From assembly GCA_027605045.1 (NCBI GenBank), contig JAQFWX010000001.1, forward strand, positions 2,046,001 through 2,110,000: a stretch of 64,000 nt of DNA, in the 5' to 3' direction. The notes under the pieces were generated by a model. That model worked only from the letters and a program-made list of their open reading frames with translations, had not been told where the DNA came from and did not search any database. Made by a program: the position numbers and the translations under genes. Positions 26,168 to 38,835 of the stretch are shown here, piece by piece. This stretch comes from Phallus indusiatus (lineage: Eukaryota > Basidiomycota > Agaricomycetes > Phallales > Phallaceae). Each line of letters begins with the position of its first letter. Position 1 is the first letter of the stretch.

Positions 26168-28702
26168 TCATCCACCCCAGTTCCATCCCGCCTCCCATCC
26201 TTTTATAAACTCTCCCTCAGAGAATACTTCAACCGCTCGCCGTCGAGCTCGTGTTCTGATAGCAAAATCTTCGTTCACGTCGAGCGATAATGCTTCATGC
26301 ATAGCCGATGCAAAGAGTGAGGGTGTTTTGGCATGGTAACCTGAAAATTGAAGTTGAAGAAGTGAGATGGGCGGGTAGATGGGTAGTGAAGGGCAGAGGG
26401 TGAAGGGCAGAGGGTGAAGGGTGAAGGATGATGAGTGAAGAGATATAAAGGCTGAAGTCGAAGATGGAAGAGAGTAGAAAATGTAGTAGGAAGAGTAAAA
26501 AAAGAAGCGGCAAGTGTTGATTACTGAGATAACTGATCGAATATCCAGCCCAGTGATCGCGCCCAAGAAGCATGAAACGAGAAGACGACGACGACGAAAA
26601 AGCACAATCGAACACAATCGAACACAAACGTACCAGTAATGCCACCGTCATGGTTTGCAACGATATCATATAGAGGTCCTCCAGAGGCATGAACAATGGG
26701 GATCAAACCGGCCGCCTAGGAAGTGAAAAAAACAGTAGGCTCAGTAAAATAGCAAGAGGGGGATAGTGGTAAACTCACCATAAACTCAACAATATTAATA
26801 CCAAAGTGTTCATCCACCATGGTACTAATCCCAATACTCGCTTCACTAAGAGTATTTAATAACTCATCGTATGGCACGTTGACTTCAAAATCTACGTTTT
26901 CCTACAAAAGTATAAACCAAAAAGTAGGAAAATAAAAAAAATTCCCTCACAGAAAGACCATGCACGCTGGCTAGTGCTTTTAACGCATTGACGCGAGCAG
27001 CGTCTTCCTCATTGCGACTGCTTCCCATTAAAATGAGCTTGACACCTTTATATCCAGCTTTATTCAAGGAAAAAGCGAAGAGAAGAAGAATCAGTCCACG
27101 AACTTTGGCGATACTCTGGATGCTGCTTTAACAGCTCAGCAAAAGCTTCGATCTGGGCGATATGGTCCTTCTCGGGTCTATTATACAAATTGGATCAACA
27201 CAAACATAAATGCGGATGCGAGCACGAGAATAGCCTTACCGAAACTGCGCCAAACTAACGATAATCCGCCCTCGCCCTTGAAGTGAAAACAACGTTAATC
27301 GTTCCGTATCACAAGGCGGATACACGATCTTCGTTTCAAGTTCCGTTTTGGAGGGCTGCTCCGATGGAACTCGACTCCATACACCCCAAAACAAAACTCT
27401 CGAAACAAGCCACCATAGTCTTCCAAACCATCGTGAACGTGAGTGTAAACTTTTATTTGCATCCTTTTCTTTTGGACCATCTCGGACGAGAGCGATGACT
27501 TCGTCGACGTGCGCTTTGGTCCAACTTGAGTTGACCATCAAGAACGAGGCATTGAGAAGGGAAAGGGCGTATAGGTGCATTAGGATTGTATAATATCTGG
27601 GCATATATTTCAGGATACCTCGTGAGTAGTGACATCAAGCTCGCTCACATTGTTTTCGCCTTTCTCTTAAATTTTTGGAGTGATGAAACATTTTGTTGGC
27701 TTCCCGGGCCTCTTCTCCGTAATTGGTCAAAACTCGTAATACCAATCCTGTTCACCATGGCACTGCTTATTGTTGGGTAGTGCACATACGCGCCAACGGG
27801 AATTTGACAGAGAAGTCGAATAGGATAAAATGTAAATGCGTAACCCATCGTATCTATAAACAATGTAAATAAAAATAATAATAAACAAATATGACTTTTT
27901 GTTTGCGCTCACCAACGAACAAGTCAGGAATGAATTCTCTTACGGCTTCTATTACTAAATATATAGACCCTAGACTCTGTCCTATAAGGGTGAAACGAGG
28001 CCAAGTAGAATCTTCGACCATGTATCGTGATTTTAGGAATATGAAATGAAGGGTTTGAGGATTAAGGGATATTGAAAAACGAGACTAACAACCAAAAAAA
28101 CAAGGGATGAGCGAGACGAATGGGATTGCGTAAGACGAGACTGCGCACCTGTACTTTGTCAATAATGTCTTGTTTAGTGACTCCCTTTTCACCTGAATAA
28201 ATGACACATATGGTATTTGAATATGTGCGCTGAATGTGCGCTACGGCTGTCCAGAGAACGCGTTCACCGCCTCCGCCTGCATTGCTAAATGAGTTGCACG
28301 TGCGACATGACGTTATTGAAATCGATGAGAGTAAAGTCCATATTAGTGAACGGATAGCCAGGAGCGAAGTAAATAGAGGGCGAAGTGGGTAATAATGGTA
28401 AGCAGGATTAAGAAAGATTAAAGAGGACCAACGTACCAATACGGATGAAAGAATCCAATAAAACGCAACGAAGAATCTCCTAAATGTCAATATCTTTGAA
28501 TTTAGCTTTAAACTTTCCTATGTGCATTGATATTTTTTTCGCACACACCAGTAGCACTGTCCAACTTCAACTCTTCCCGAATCTGTCCTCTCTTCGTCTC
28601 AGAATTGCTCTTCAAATTTTTGCGCACATAATTGATCAATAAAATTTGAATAATATATGAAAATACTAGAAACGGAAGAAAGTAGGTGGGTAGTAAAATC
28701 AT
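26168..28702 (-). CDS. ALG11: ALG11 alpha-1,2-mannosyltransferase
   Basis: Adds the fourth and fifth mannoses (alpha-1,2) to the dolichol-linked oligosaccharide on the cytosolic ER face. A GT4 glycosyltransferase. The first exon has an N-terminal membrane anchor (from [16 protein letters not shown]) and basic residues, then splices to FIGFFHPYC and [14 protein letters not shown], the hallmark of Alg11. Later exons carry [36 protein letters not shown], the sugar-nucleotide block [47 protein letters not shown] and [11 protein letters not shown], with the EX7E-type acidic positions present. The last exon (26168-26337) ends in [14 protein letters not shown]. Not every internal exon edge was fixed. 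Short introns are typical of the locus. Confidence 0.93.
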
Positions 28703-29205
28703 CAAGACGCTGCTGAGAGGTCTTGGAATACGTGGAGGTCGTGACAGCGTACGTCACGCCGCGTCACTTGTTTACAGCCTTTTACAGCTACGATGAGCCA
28801 AAGACCAGCGATGTCCACGTTTTACAGGTAAGTTTGCTGCTTTTGTTCGATAAAACTTGTCTTTTATGTCATGTGACTCTAATATCTTACAGATCGGCTA
28901 GATCGCAAATGGATTAAAGCGAATAAACGCATCGTCGCTGGGGAGCAGGAAATATCTTCAACGACGTGTAGCACAGCTTTCGAACTTATTCCCTACATTC
29001 GCATGTGCGAAACGCATACACGGCGCCCCATTTTTGACAGAAAATCAAACCAGGCCGTGAATTTTTTTTGAAATGCACTCTATCAAGCAGTGCTAGTACT
29101 GTGGGAACTCATGGGCCTGTGTATGCGCATATGTGCTTTATGTAGGTCCTTTTTCTGCTGTTTCTGATTCCCAGAATGCTTATTTAATCGCCTCACGACA
29201 TTTCT

Positions 29206-29240
29206 TTCTCCTCCTCCTCCTCCTCCTCCCTCCCTCCCCC
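29206..29240. repeat. (CTC)n microsatellite
   Basis: A run of CTC triplets followed by TCCC units, in the 5' region of D1. Confidence 0.8.
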
Positions 29241-29427
29241 TTCGTCTTCTTAGGTTTTACATTTTAGAGTTTGATAATCTTCAGCTTCTAAATTTGGAGC
29301 AAAAGCCCGAACTCGTCGTGACGAACTTTTCCATTGACGATCACGATCCATTAGCGTCATAAAGGGACGGTTAACTCCAGCCATAAACGAGAGCACGACT
29401 CATTTTCCTCCTCCTTCTCTGACTCAG

Positions 29428-30308
29428 ATGACTCAGTGCGTTTATATAACTGCTATTTCACAACTGAGTACGTCAACTAACCCCGCCATAAGCGACGCCA
29501 CCCTTACTCATACTGCCAACCATACCCTTACTGCCACCCATAATGCTCTTACCGCTACCCGTATCTTTGCGGCCACTGAAGATGACGGTACGTCCGCCAA
29601 CATCAACCCCACCCTTCCTCAATGCTAAATTCTACCCTCCACGTAAGGTACAAACTCTACTTCCTCAAGCCCCTCGGCGTTGTATGAAGCTCGAGACATG
29701 ATGGACGTCCACTTCAGCCTCGCCCGGACAATCATCGCGGTGCTCTTTGCAATTGGTATTCCCTTACTCTTCCCTCGCTGTCTTTTGTGTTTCCTTACCC
29801 CGCCACCTGCTATACAGTATTATTTTTCGGTTTAGTTACCCTTCTTCTATACATGGGCATGCGGGGGAGAGCAAGCCCCAGTGGGAACCACGAATTGCAC
29901 TCCGTGACTGGGGCTTCTCTGCCAACGAGGACGAGACCAGGATTATTACAGTCTCCTTCCATACCACCATTGCAACAATATCCTCTCCAACCCGGTCTAT
30001 CAGGCTCGTGGTCACAAACCACCGTCACTTTCTTTCCAAACAGATACCCAGCTGCAGCGGCAGATCAACCCTCTGCATTCCGGAGGGCCATAGAGAGGTT
30101 TCCTCTTCCATTCAGGTTAATTAGCATACTGTTCCCCGAGACCACGCCTCTACTTAACCCCACCCCACTTCGCGCACTCGGACCACACCAAGATACCCCA
30201 GTGGCACGGCCCAATGCAGCGCCTCTCAGCCCCGATTCTCCAAGTTCATCTTTCAACCGCATGACGTCTCTTCCTCACCGGATTGAACATGGGGATATCA
30301 CCGATTAA
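29428..30308 (+). CDS. D1: single-pass membrane protein, Pro-rich tail
   Basis: Unknown family, first gene of the repeated segment. Exons 29428-29587, 29648-29755 and 29818-30308 give 252 aa. The ectodomain (about 1-75) is rich in Thr, Asn and Ala (for example TLTHTANHTLTATHNALTAT) and offers several N-glycosylation sequons. One helix spans about residues 82-102 (IIAVLFAI, then VLFFGLVTLLLY) and is cut by a phase-1 intron, exactly as in the A, B and C genes. The cytosolic tail of about 150 residues starts with MRGR and is Pro/Arg/Ser-rich, but I see no PPxY. No cleavable signal peptide is evident. Copies D2 and D3 are decayed. The function is unknown; the architecture suggests a surface receptor or adaptor. 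Confidence 0.6.
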
Positions 30309-31450
30309 CTGGATGCTAATCAGCTCCTCTATAGTTTGGAACACGAGCAACGAACACGAGGGAACACGAGGAGAAAAGATTCAAGACGTTTTCGACACAA
30401 CTTTTTTCTGTAAAAAACTCCTGGCTTTTCTGCATGGCATCCTGGTCTTGATTCATCGCAGCATATACCCATCTTGGTTTGTAAATCAAATCAAATGTTG
30501 TACATCTTCCGACAAATCTAGCAATTTTATCTTCGATTGTTCTATCAAATACCCTTATTGCATACATTATGATTAGCATTTAGCAAAAGGCTGTGTTAAT
30601 TATAACTGATTTGATAATATAATGAATATTTCATATAATTCTCTACTAATGCTCTTGACATCGATATCGCAAAAAGATTAGTGCCTGAGGTAATTCATTC
30701 GGCGAGCTAATTATGGCTATTATGAATTTGTATAATACATAAACAGTCTTTGAAGATTAGAATGATCAGACACCCTTTACGGCTCTGCGGAAAAACGATG
30801 TTTTTAAAACACTGGAACGCCAAATATGTACTGGTATCATGTATTGTATAATTCATGGTTTTTTTATTTTGATATGTTCCTGTGGCTTAAATATAATTAA
30901 ATATATGCTGTGCGAAGTGTGAAAGGAAAACGCTAATTTGCTCATTTAAGTCTGGGAATGCTAAAATCGTTCACATTATCATGTGAACGACGTCAACTCC
31001 CATTTTTTACTTAATTTCCATGGACAGGAAGGGTGGATAACTCCGAATCAGTGCCAAAGTCGTGCTAGCATGTCACAAAGCCAATGGGCAAACATGTCTA
31101 TATCTTCTTAAAATTGCATGTCGGATTCCCCGCCGGGACAGGCGTCCTTTTGCTATGCAAAATTGTAATGTCAACATCAATCAGTTTACAGAAGATACCG
31201 GTTGCCATAACTTTTTCCCTCGGAATAATAAGCTCAGACTCCTCGAGGCATCATTGCGGAGACCCCGAAAACGACGGTCTGCTAACAGAATAATTTACCG
31301 TCCAGATCCGGATCTTGCAAGCTGAGCGCATTCTATTACGACTAGCGTAGATGTCATAGCTTCCAGCTTCTCTGATCCGATCCGGATTTAATCGACTGAT
31401 AGCAGTGGGAAACACAAATTATATCAGTGTTTTGCAGTGCCGCTCACGAG
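30309..31450. other. Intergenic block between D1 and A1
   Basis: AT-rich sequence that recurs between D and A in copies 2 (about 41.75-42.77 kb) and 3 (about 55.0-56.09 kb). No gene was recognised. Confidence 0.5.
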
Positions 31451-31458
31451 AGGAAAAC

Positions 31459-31467
31459 CATAAAAGC
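31459..31467 (+). promoter_or_regulatory. TATA-like box of A1
   Basis: CATAAAAGC, followed by CCGTCATC, stands about 220-230 bp before the A1 start codon. The same sequence precedes A2 (42779) and A3 (56096) inside otherwise diverged flanks, so it is probably the core promoter of the A genes. Confidence 0.5.
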
Positions 31468-31688
31468 CCGTCATCTTAACTTTATTCTTCTGCCCCATTC
31501 ACGTCTTTACAACTATCGCCTTCTGTGTATTATTTCCATAGTCTTTCGTCAACCGTTTAACACCAGTGGCACATCTCCTCTCTCTTCCTTTGAGGTCCTC
31601 TATCGAACACATCGGCACCGGTGCGTCGGTGCCGTCAGGCGAAGAAATCTTCGCGGCTGATCTATTGCAGGGCAGATATATTGCAGAA

Positions 31689-32900
31689 ATGTATATAAAC
31701 TCAAATCCGGTCACCCTGGATGTTAGCCACACTGGCAGGGATGTAAATCTCTCTGGCGGCTCCGAGGTAGGGGCGTCTAATATCACCACAGCCTCTGGGC
31801 CGTACCCTATAAATATGAATGCAAGTATTGCTTTTCTCCAGTATCTCTCGCCCGCCCCCCCTTTCTCTTTCTCTGGTGCTCACAGCGTCAATTACCAGAC
31901 AATATCAACTCCAAACGATCCGATGTTTACGTGCAGTGGCGTTTGTGTCAGTTTGATTGTTGTATTTGCTCTAAGTAAGTGTCTCAATAATTCAGCAACG
32001 CTATTCACCGACCAGGGATCTCGGTTCGTATATTCAACAGTACTGGCTTGTATATCCGTCGGCCTTTTCCTTAGTTTAGGCTTTGGATGCAGGAGAAACA
32101 TGAGTAGATGGACTTGGGGCAGCAGACGGCCGCGCACCAATGCCTCAGTGACAACAAGCGAAGGAATTAACCTCGGCAGAAGGTATGTATATTCAATTCT
32201 TCTCAGTATGCTTCTTTAGAACTGTTCTAGATCACGATCACTGCAATCGGTGATCACAATAACGTCCGAGTTCGGTGAACTACCGCCTGTTCCTCCTTAT
32301 CCCGAAAGCATCCTGCCACCATACTCCTCATGCTCAATTTCTCATACTCAAAATATTCCTGCAGAAAACATTGGTCTCGTTGTTGATTCTCAAACGAACG
32401 ATCAAATATCCAGTACATATACCAACTTCTCTGCACGAACCTCAGTAACATCTGTAGTATATTCAGCTCATACCGAAAATTCAGAATCACCTATCCCTCC
32501 TACACCTCTAATTCCGACTGTTCCACTTCCTCTTGTTGAACCCGAAAGTCCAATTGAGGACACTCGCCAACCTAATTTCATTTCCCAAGAAAATTCAAAT
32601 GACGCCAGATCCGAAATAGACGAGCAGCTAACACGTTCGTTTGGCTCAAACTGTTCCATTGATGAAATCCCGTTCGAGGGCGGAAGCATCGGTTTAAATG
32701 AAAGTTCTGTAGATATGGATCTGGCCCGGCCAACAGACAGCCTGGGGTTGAGTTTTTTCAAATCGCCACTCGCTTCGTGTGACTGCGTAGGACAGAATGT
32801 GAACCTTAGCTTTGGCAATTTGAATTCCGATTCCGAAGAGAAGTCGAATTCTTCGGCACCACATGGGGAAGGCGATCCTTCTGTACCCTCGGAGATTTAG
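31689..32900 (+). CDS. A1: single-pass membrane protein with LPxY tail
   Basis: Unknown family, intact member. Exons 31689-31974, 32041-32182 and 32231-32900 give 365 aa. The ectodomain is about 80 residues with sequons (NIT, NAS) and no clear signal peptide. A CSGVCV motif (82-87) opens a hydrophobic helix to about residue 109, interrupted by a phase-1 intron. GCRRNMSRW follows, then a second intron (phase 2) after SEGINLGR. The tail holds VPPYP (163-167) and LPPY (171-174), then a TSVTSV segment and PIPPTPLIPTVPLPLVEPE, and ends acidic/Ser-rich with DSLGLSFFKSP. LPxY is a known WW-domain ligand. The ATG at 31689 was chosen because all three A copies keep AGAAATGTATAT there; an upstream extension lacks ATG. 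Role in ubiquitin-linked trafficking is inference. Confidence 0.65.
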
Positions 32901-33044
32901 AGTATATCAAACGGGTGGGAAGTTCCGAAGTCAATTTTTTTCTTCTCTTGTAACAACATACATACCTTGCACGCTAGCACATCAGACAAACTCACAATCT
33001 ATTATTACCATATATTAGTAAATCAAATATTCATCAACTTAAAG

Positions 33045-33445
33045 TCATTCATCCTTACCATCGACGCACGAAGAAAGGGCGGTATGAGGTGGATTCGGGC
33101 TCGGTTGTGAAAAAGACATCACGTCGACAAACTGCTTTTGTGCGCTGAGATTCTGAAACATAATGCATAACCAGTTGAAATCTGAAGCCGTGTCAGCACG
33201 TGAATGGAAGGATAGATTGCTTAAGTAAAGACACCGATAGTAAATATAATATTCATTCAGATCAGTATCATCGCTAACTTCCGAACTGAGACCCAGACTC
33301 AATCGCTCGAAACGAGATTCCTTTGAACGGGGTGAATGGAGAGTAACGGTGACTATTTTAATAAAAATACTATGATTGAGCAGTACTCTTGATTAAAAAT
33401 AAACAAACAACTTACCCAAACAAAAATCATTGCGGTAGCTGTCAT
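33045..33445 (-). other. Conserved leftward block downstream of A1
   Basis: A leftward open stretch containing SSEVSDDTDLNEYY recurs downstream of A3 (57791-57973) and, in part, A2 (near 47,960). The amino-acid motif is kept better than the flanks, which suggests a small antisense gene, but start and frame continuity could not be established (the A3 version is frameshifted). Confidence 0.25.
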
Positions 33446-34976
33446 TGCACGCGCGCGGCGATGAAAGTTAAAACGCGAATAAGGTTTCCCGTTCGCAAAC
33501 TCCCGGCAACATCATCTTTCAGATTTACAAAAAAAAAACAATAATTTAAATCGCATATTTTGGACGTACATCAATATAATCAGCGTCCCCACAAATAAGG
33601 GGACTTTTTCCCCTGACATATTTGAACAGTCACCAGTCTTGGGTCCAGCTCGGTTCGGACTGTCTGATGTTGATGTAATCATCTGGATATTATTTGCAAA
33701 AAAATGCTAAACTTTGCGCTCCGGCCATCTAAACTAGATAAATCAGTGAGAACCTCATTTTACCGTACAGAGCACAGTCTACTGTAGTACTGTTCAGTGT
33801 TTATAGCTCTGAGGAGCTGGCGTCCATTTTCAAAGACAGCCCGGCAACAGCCGGCCTTTCTTAGGAGCTTAATCTGCCCAATCCAGCGAAAAGAAACTGC
33901 TATCATGCTCATTCACTTACGAAAGGGCAGTTAAACCGATGATTTAACCGAGATTTACTCTTTCAGATCAATGAAATTGACGGATTCTCGTTTACATAAT
34001 GGTACGCCGTCCCAGAATCGGTCAATAAATACGCAAATGATAGATCCACGTGTTTCTCCAAGAAAATGATTCTGGCACAATTCGAGTGTCTGGTGTGCTT
34101 TTTCAAGTGGCACAAATATCACAAAGCACTGCGTATTATCTTTTCTGGATCACGTAGACGCGACATTGACAGCCTCAACTGAGGCGGTGCCAAAAAAATC
34201 TCCGAGAAAACTGCCTCGAGTTCTAGTTCAGCATTTTATGCAGTATATTCTCGCAAATAACACTCTCTAGTTTGCAGTCGTATTTTAACAATATTTCTCA
34301 TACTTCGCCCATTCTTAGACTATTGTCGAGAAAAATCGCACTGACGAGATGTCACCGGTTTCTATCACCAACAACATTGATGAATGATGCTATCTCGACG
34401 AGGCATTCAAGCTGCATTGATCCCGGGAGAAAAAAACAATTCTTTCTCAGCTCAGCTCAGCACACCGACTTTTTTAACTTCCGTATCTCCAACAATTTCT
34501 CCTTAATCTACTTCTACAGGTAACAGGTATGTCCTCGCCACCTAAAACCTTGTGATTGACAATGTGGTAGTCATCGTTTTTTCAATTTATTTACACGTGT
34601 GAGAAAAAGATCTCCATTGTTTTTTTTTTTCACAACGGTCCAGCAAAAAAGACCTCACATGCACCAGTTGCTGGACTCATTTAACCTTTTCCTGATTCAA
34701 GAGGGCGTTAGAGAGTGGGTGGCACACCATCGTGTGTAAAATAATGTGTAGACGTTATTTTTGAGAAAGAAATCTCGCTTCGCATTGATGCGGTACAGAA
34801 AGATATACCAGGTCTTGATGAGTCGGCATCAAATGTGTTTGTTAATTAACTGCCTTGCATAGGATTCGACATGTACAAACAGATTGCTATTCCGATATGT
34901 AAGGGGTATCACTATCATTAAACATTGTCTTAAGCTTCTACAAGATCAGGATTCACGTTGGAGAATATGGTCATTA
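33446..34976. other. Duplicated non-coding stretch
   Basis: No gene was recognised. The portion from about 34.5 kb is a diverged copy of about 62.3-62.85 kb, which likewise lies just downstream of a C gene. Confidence 0.4.
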
Positions 34977-35839
34977 CTACTGGGGGATAAGTGGGATAGT
35001 CGGAATGAAAGGTGTACCTGTAGGAAGCACAGACAATTCATTGTCATTGTCAATAGCTGTACTCACAGATGTTACCGAGTTTGTATCTGCCAATGCGGTG
35101 CTGAACTCTATTGGGCTGAGGGTTGTGTCGGATGAGTGATCGTTCGTACGAGAATTGGTGTTGGCATCCGTGTTATTAGCTGGAGCGTCGTTGATAGAGT
35201 AGTACGGTGGCAGATGGTCTCTGGGATAAGGAGGGAGAGGTGGGGGGTGTTCGACGGGCATTGTTGACGTTTGTGATCTAAAAACTATTCAAGACGGAGT
35301 TTAAAAACAAAAGCAAGCAGTACCTTGTTGGATTAAGCCGTATCGGTGCGGCTACGACCGAAGGGTTGTTGCGCCACTGACCCCCGCGGTAGTACTCTCG
35401 AATCCATCGAGTCATACTCCTCCTCCAGCTCGAGCCCAACCAAAGGAAAAGACAAAAGGAAAAGCAGAACACCACTTGTGGAATGAGCGTTGATAAATTA
35501 ATATGAGAAATACTTTTCGATGCTTTCACCTAATGCGGCGATTACGACTCCGGCAATGCATACACCGTTGCATGTGAACAGCACGGTAGCACCCGAACTC
35601 TCTTGGTGATTGCCTCGGTGAACGATAGAGCGCGAGTCGGAAAGAGTAAACAGTTTAAAGCTTGTGTTTATATTGGATGGGTTAGGGGTGCCAGTAAGAT
35701 TTTGCGAGTTTAATTGTTCTGATTCAAATTGACTCGATTTCAGTGTTTCTCTGACTTGATATCACGTACCGTTGTAGCTTGGTATAGAAGATTCGCAAGT
35801 ACAGTTTCTTGTACCATGATCTTGTGGAGTCGGTGACAT
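34977..35839 (-). CDS. C1: single-pass membrane protein, two LPxY motifs
   Basis: Intact member of the same superfamily as A and B, opposite strand. Exons 35770-35839, 35530-35718, 35324-35474 and 34977-35277 give 236 aa. The start is MSPTPQDHGTRNCTCESS. The ectodomain is Asn/Ser/Thr-rich with sequons and the segment FTLSDSRS, shared in form with C2. CNGVCI (73-78) opens the helix, which runs to about residue 100 and is cut by a phase-1 intron. WRRSMTRW follows. After a phase-2 intron the tail begins SQTST and carries LPPY at 151-154 and again at 159-162 (HPPPLPPYPRDHLPPY). It then has NSVTSV and TPFIPTIPLIP and ends there, so the tail is shorter than in A. Ligand and partner are unknown; the WW-ligand reading is inference from the motif. 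Confidence 0.62.
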
Positions 35840-38835
35840 TTTAATGCAGGCTTGCTTGAGTGTCTGGGTAATGCTGATTCTGGAAGTTTGAAGGGTTAAG
35901 ATGTTGTATTACGTCTTTTATAACTGTCAGACGTAATAGCATGTCCAGATTAGAAAGTGCCAACTTGAAGTCATTGCATACCAGTAGGATAGTCCTAGCA
36001 AAAACGTGGTATCTATTTTGACTGAACGTACCCCGCCACCGCCATCCGCGGTCACGAACTTCCTGCTAGTTTGGTGTGATGGTATTTGGGATTGGGTGAT
36101 CATTTTCGGTCCCGAATGCTATGATGAAGAAACGAAAAGATCTGAGATGCTATCACGACAATGTCCGACTTTGTCTATAGCTTGCTGACGTCGGATAATA
36201 TGAGGCAATGGTGATTGTCTTCCAATGAGCGATAGTGGCACGAGGCTGTTTGATCCATTGCAGCGCTTTCCATACGGTGGCTTGGTCAACAATTTCTAGA
36301 ACGTCAATATAGCAACGGACTTGTGAGTACTAAGTCGACTATCCTATTTGCCATGCTCTTATGGATAGCAATGGGATTCAAGTTTTCGACATTTCCTTCC
36401 AAGGTCTGTTCGGATTCGGAAGTTGATCAGAAAGAGTATAGCCATTGCTCCGGAAAGGGGGGAGCTACAAGACCCAATAGGTTAGATATGGGCAGGTAAG
36501 TTGATAGAGACTCATGGCGTATGAGAACGTTCAGACAATAGCGCACAAGTATTTGTCATCTGGGAGCGTTTGGGCCGCACCACCATCGAAGGGCAGGGCC
36601 TCGCGACGACACTTCCATAGTGCCAACTGCACAGCCACGTCCACAGAATTACTGTGTTATCGGGCTGTTCCAAGCCTGTTCCTTCTTGTAGCAGTGCGTC
36701 CGACAAAGACCCACGTTGGTGAACAGACGTAGATTGAACAGAGTCCGTACCCGCAATAGGTCATATTGTGGAACTTGGGAAGAGATTGGACACGCATAGA
36801 TTGTGGCGAAAGAAAATAAACTTATTTCTCAAAATGACGCTGATAAAAAATAGTATGAATGAGTGTAAGATCAATCCAAATGATTCCAGCGCACCCCGAC
36901 TCCTTAGGACCTTTTATTCACTCGTTCCTTCCCTCCTTTTCAGTCATTGAATGCTGCTGTCCATCGAGTGATTTAAACGACTCCGCCAGATTATTTCTTT
37001 CTGTGGCGGAAGTGCTGAGCTGGGGATAAAAAGAAACCGCGGCACGATGCTCTTGGATAAAGATACAGGTATAGATTCTTGTTGTGCGATCGGTACAGAC
37101 GGACCACGACCTGCCCTTTCTCGAGTTTTCATCCTCAAGTTCGTACGTAGGCTTGTAACGGCGCGAAGTGATGTCGGTATTAACGTCAACGTCATTATCT
37201 GTGTTTTGTTGTTGGATGAGAAGAGCAGGATTTGGAAAAGTGTTGTATGTCGATCCTAAGGACGCGTATCTGCCGCAAAAGAAAGGTAATTAGTACGTTT
37301 GGGAGAGTCAATCTGCTGTGGCCAATATTGATCACGCAAGCACCTGATCTTGTCCTTCATATTCCGATTAATTTAGCTTTGACGTTTGGAAAAGCTTCCT
37401 TATACGTCCTTCCTTGTACGTCCGCAGCGCGTCTTTCATACCAGATTTGCCGCTTTGACGGAGTTGTACGTTTTTTCTTATGATATGGATTCGAGATTAG
37501 GAAATGGAGATAACGGGAGTATGTAGAGCGCTGGTATAGTAGGGAAACAGTACGTCTGTTTCTGTGTTTGAGCCGTTGGTCGCTGTCGAGCAATGAGAGC
37601 TTGTCCGGTGCCAGCTGTATAAAGCGGCCACATAGAGATGAAGCAAGTTTTTGATTGTGAAGGAAAGGTTATGTGTGTATGATTGAACATTTGAAAGAAG
37701 GCTGGGAATTGTACATAGAATCTTTGCCGCTATTGAAACCCAGGGATATCTTCTCTTGTCTGGGATACGATGTGAGATAGACTAAATCAAATACCACGGA
37801 TAAGGTAGCTTTACCCATTTTTCTTCAAAGCGGAATAAATATCCGATTGTCCCTTCAATTTATAACCTAGCTTCAAATCTTGTTGTTGAGCCGCCGCCAG
37901 ACAAGGTGATATGGGCGACGACCACGGAGTTATGACAGTTACGAAAATCGCCATTGTAGCGTTCGCTTCAAAACATGTCAGAAAACGGAAGTTTTTTCGG
38001 CCCAAAGACTTACATACTAGTTATATCAACCTCACCTATTTTGTCCTCGTTTATGTAAAACCGATGGTTTCTTTTCTCTGTAGCTTGTCGTTGCGACACT
38101 TCGACAACGTGAGAGCAGAGTGATACGAATTAAGAGCCAGCTTTTTGACATTCCAATGCATACTGACCAAAACCGCGATGGGAAAGACGCATTTCATTAT
38201 TGAAAGAGCCGTGCTGAGACTCCTTGAATTGCGTTCAGAGCGCGGGACAGAACGTTGGCACCTTCAATATTTGATGCTCGGCTAATTTGAGCGCCATCCT
38301 TCTTAATCACTCAGGACTACACTTGTTTCTAATCGGCGTATCAATGGTCCGGTTATGGTGAGAAAGAGGCTGGAGTACTCGAGCGGCCCAACATATTTCT
38401 AGAAAGTACTGCGATGGTGATTGATTGTCGAAAATTCTGAACGGCTAAAAAGGGACCAATGAAGACAAAAGATTACCGTAGTCGCCATTGGCCAGCGCGA
38501 ATAAAGAAGATCACTTGATGGAGCTCAAGTTGGCTGCCCGACTTGAGCTGCGGTCTCAGGAAAGTACTTGTGTCCCGTCTTGGTCCCATCATCATTTATG
38601 TGAAGCCACGCAGGACGATTCAAACTCCGACGTTGGGTACATTATTTGTATTTGTTTGCGTTCCATTCTGACGCCCATTCTGAAGGCTCTCGCTTTGATT
38701 GATGTGGTGCCGAGTCGGACTCGTCCACTGTACACCGCATTCTGAAGTAATTAGTCAAGACTGCTCAGTCCAGTATTTCAATCACACTTTCTGCCTTTGA
38801 CGAGAAACATTTATTTATGTCACCCATATCTAACA
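35840..38835. other. Repeated spacer between C1 and B1
   Basis: About 3 kb without a supported gene. The part at 37,350-37,860 matches 59,150-59,650 of copy 3 (shared TATAAAGC(G/T)GCC block at 37,613 and 59,438; leftward open frames sharing LYQRSTYS). The frames differ between the copies, so coding is doubtful. Confidence 0.4.

Noticed and set aside
29206..29240. CTC triplet run as a possible regulatory element
   Set aside because: Ordinary microsatellite; not preserved upstream of D2 or D3.
31566..31688. N-terminal extension of A1 before the ATG
   Set aside because: The upstream frame has no ATG. The conserved AGAAATG at 31689 is kept in all three copies, and the extension is not collinear between copies.
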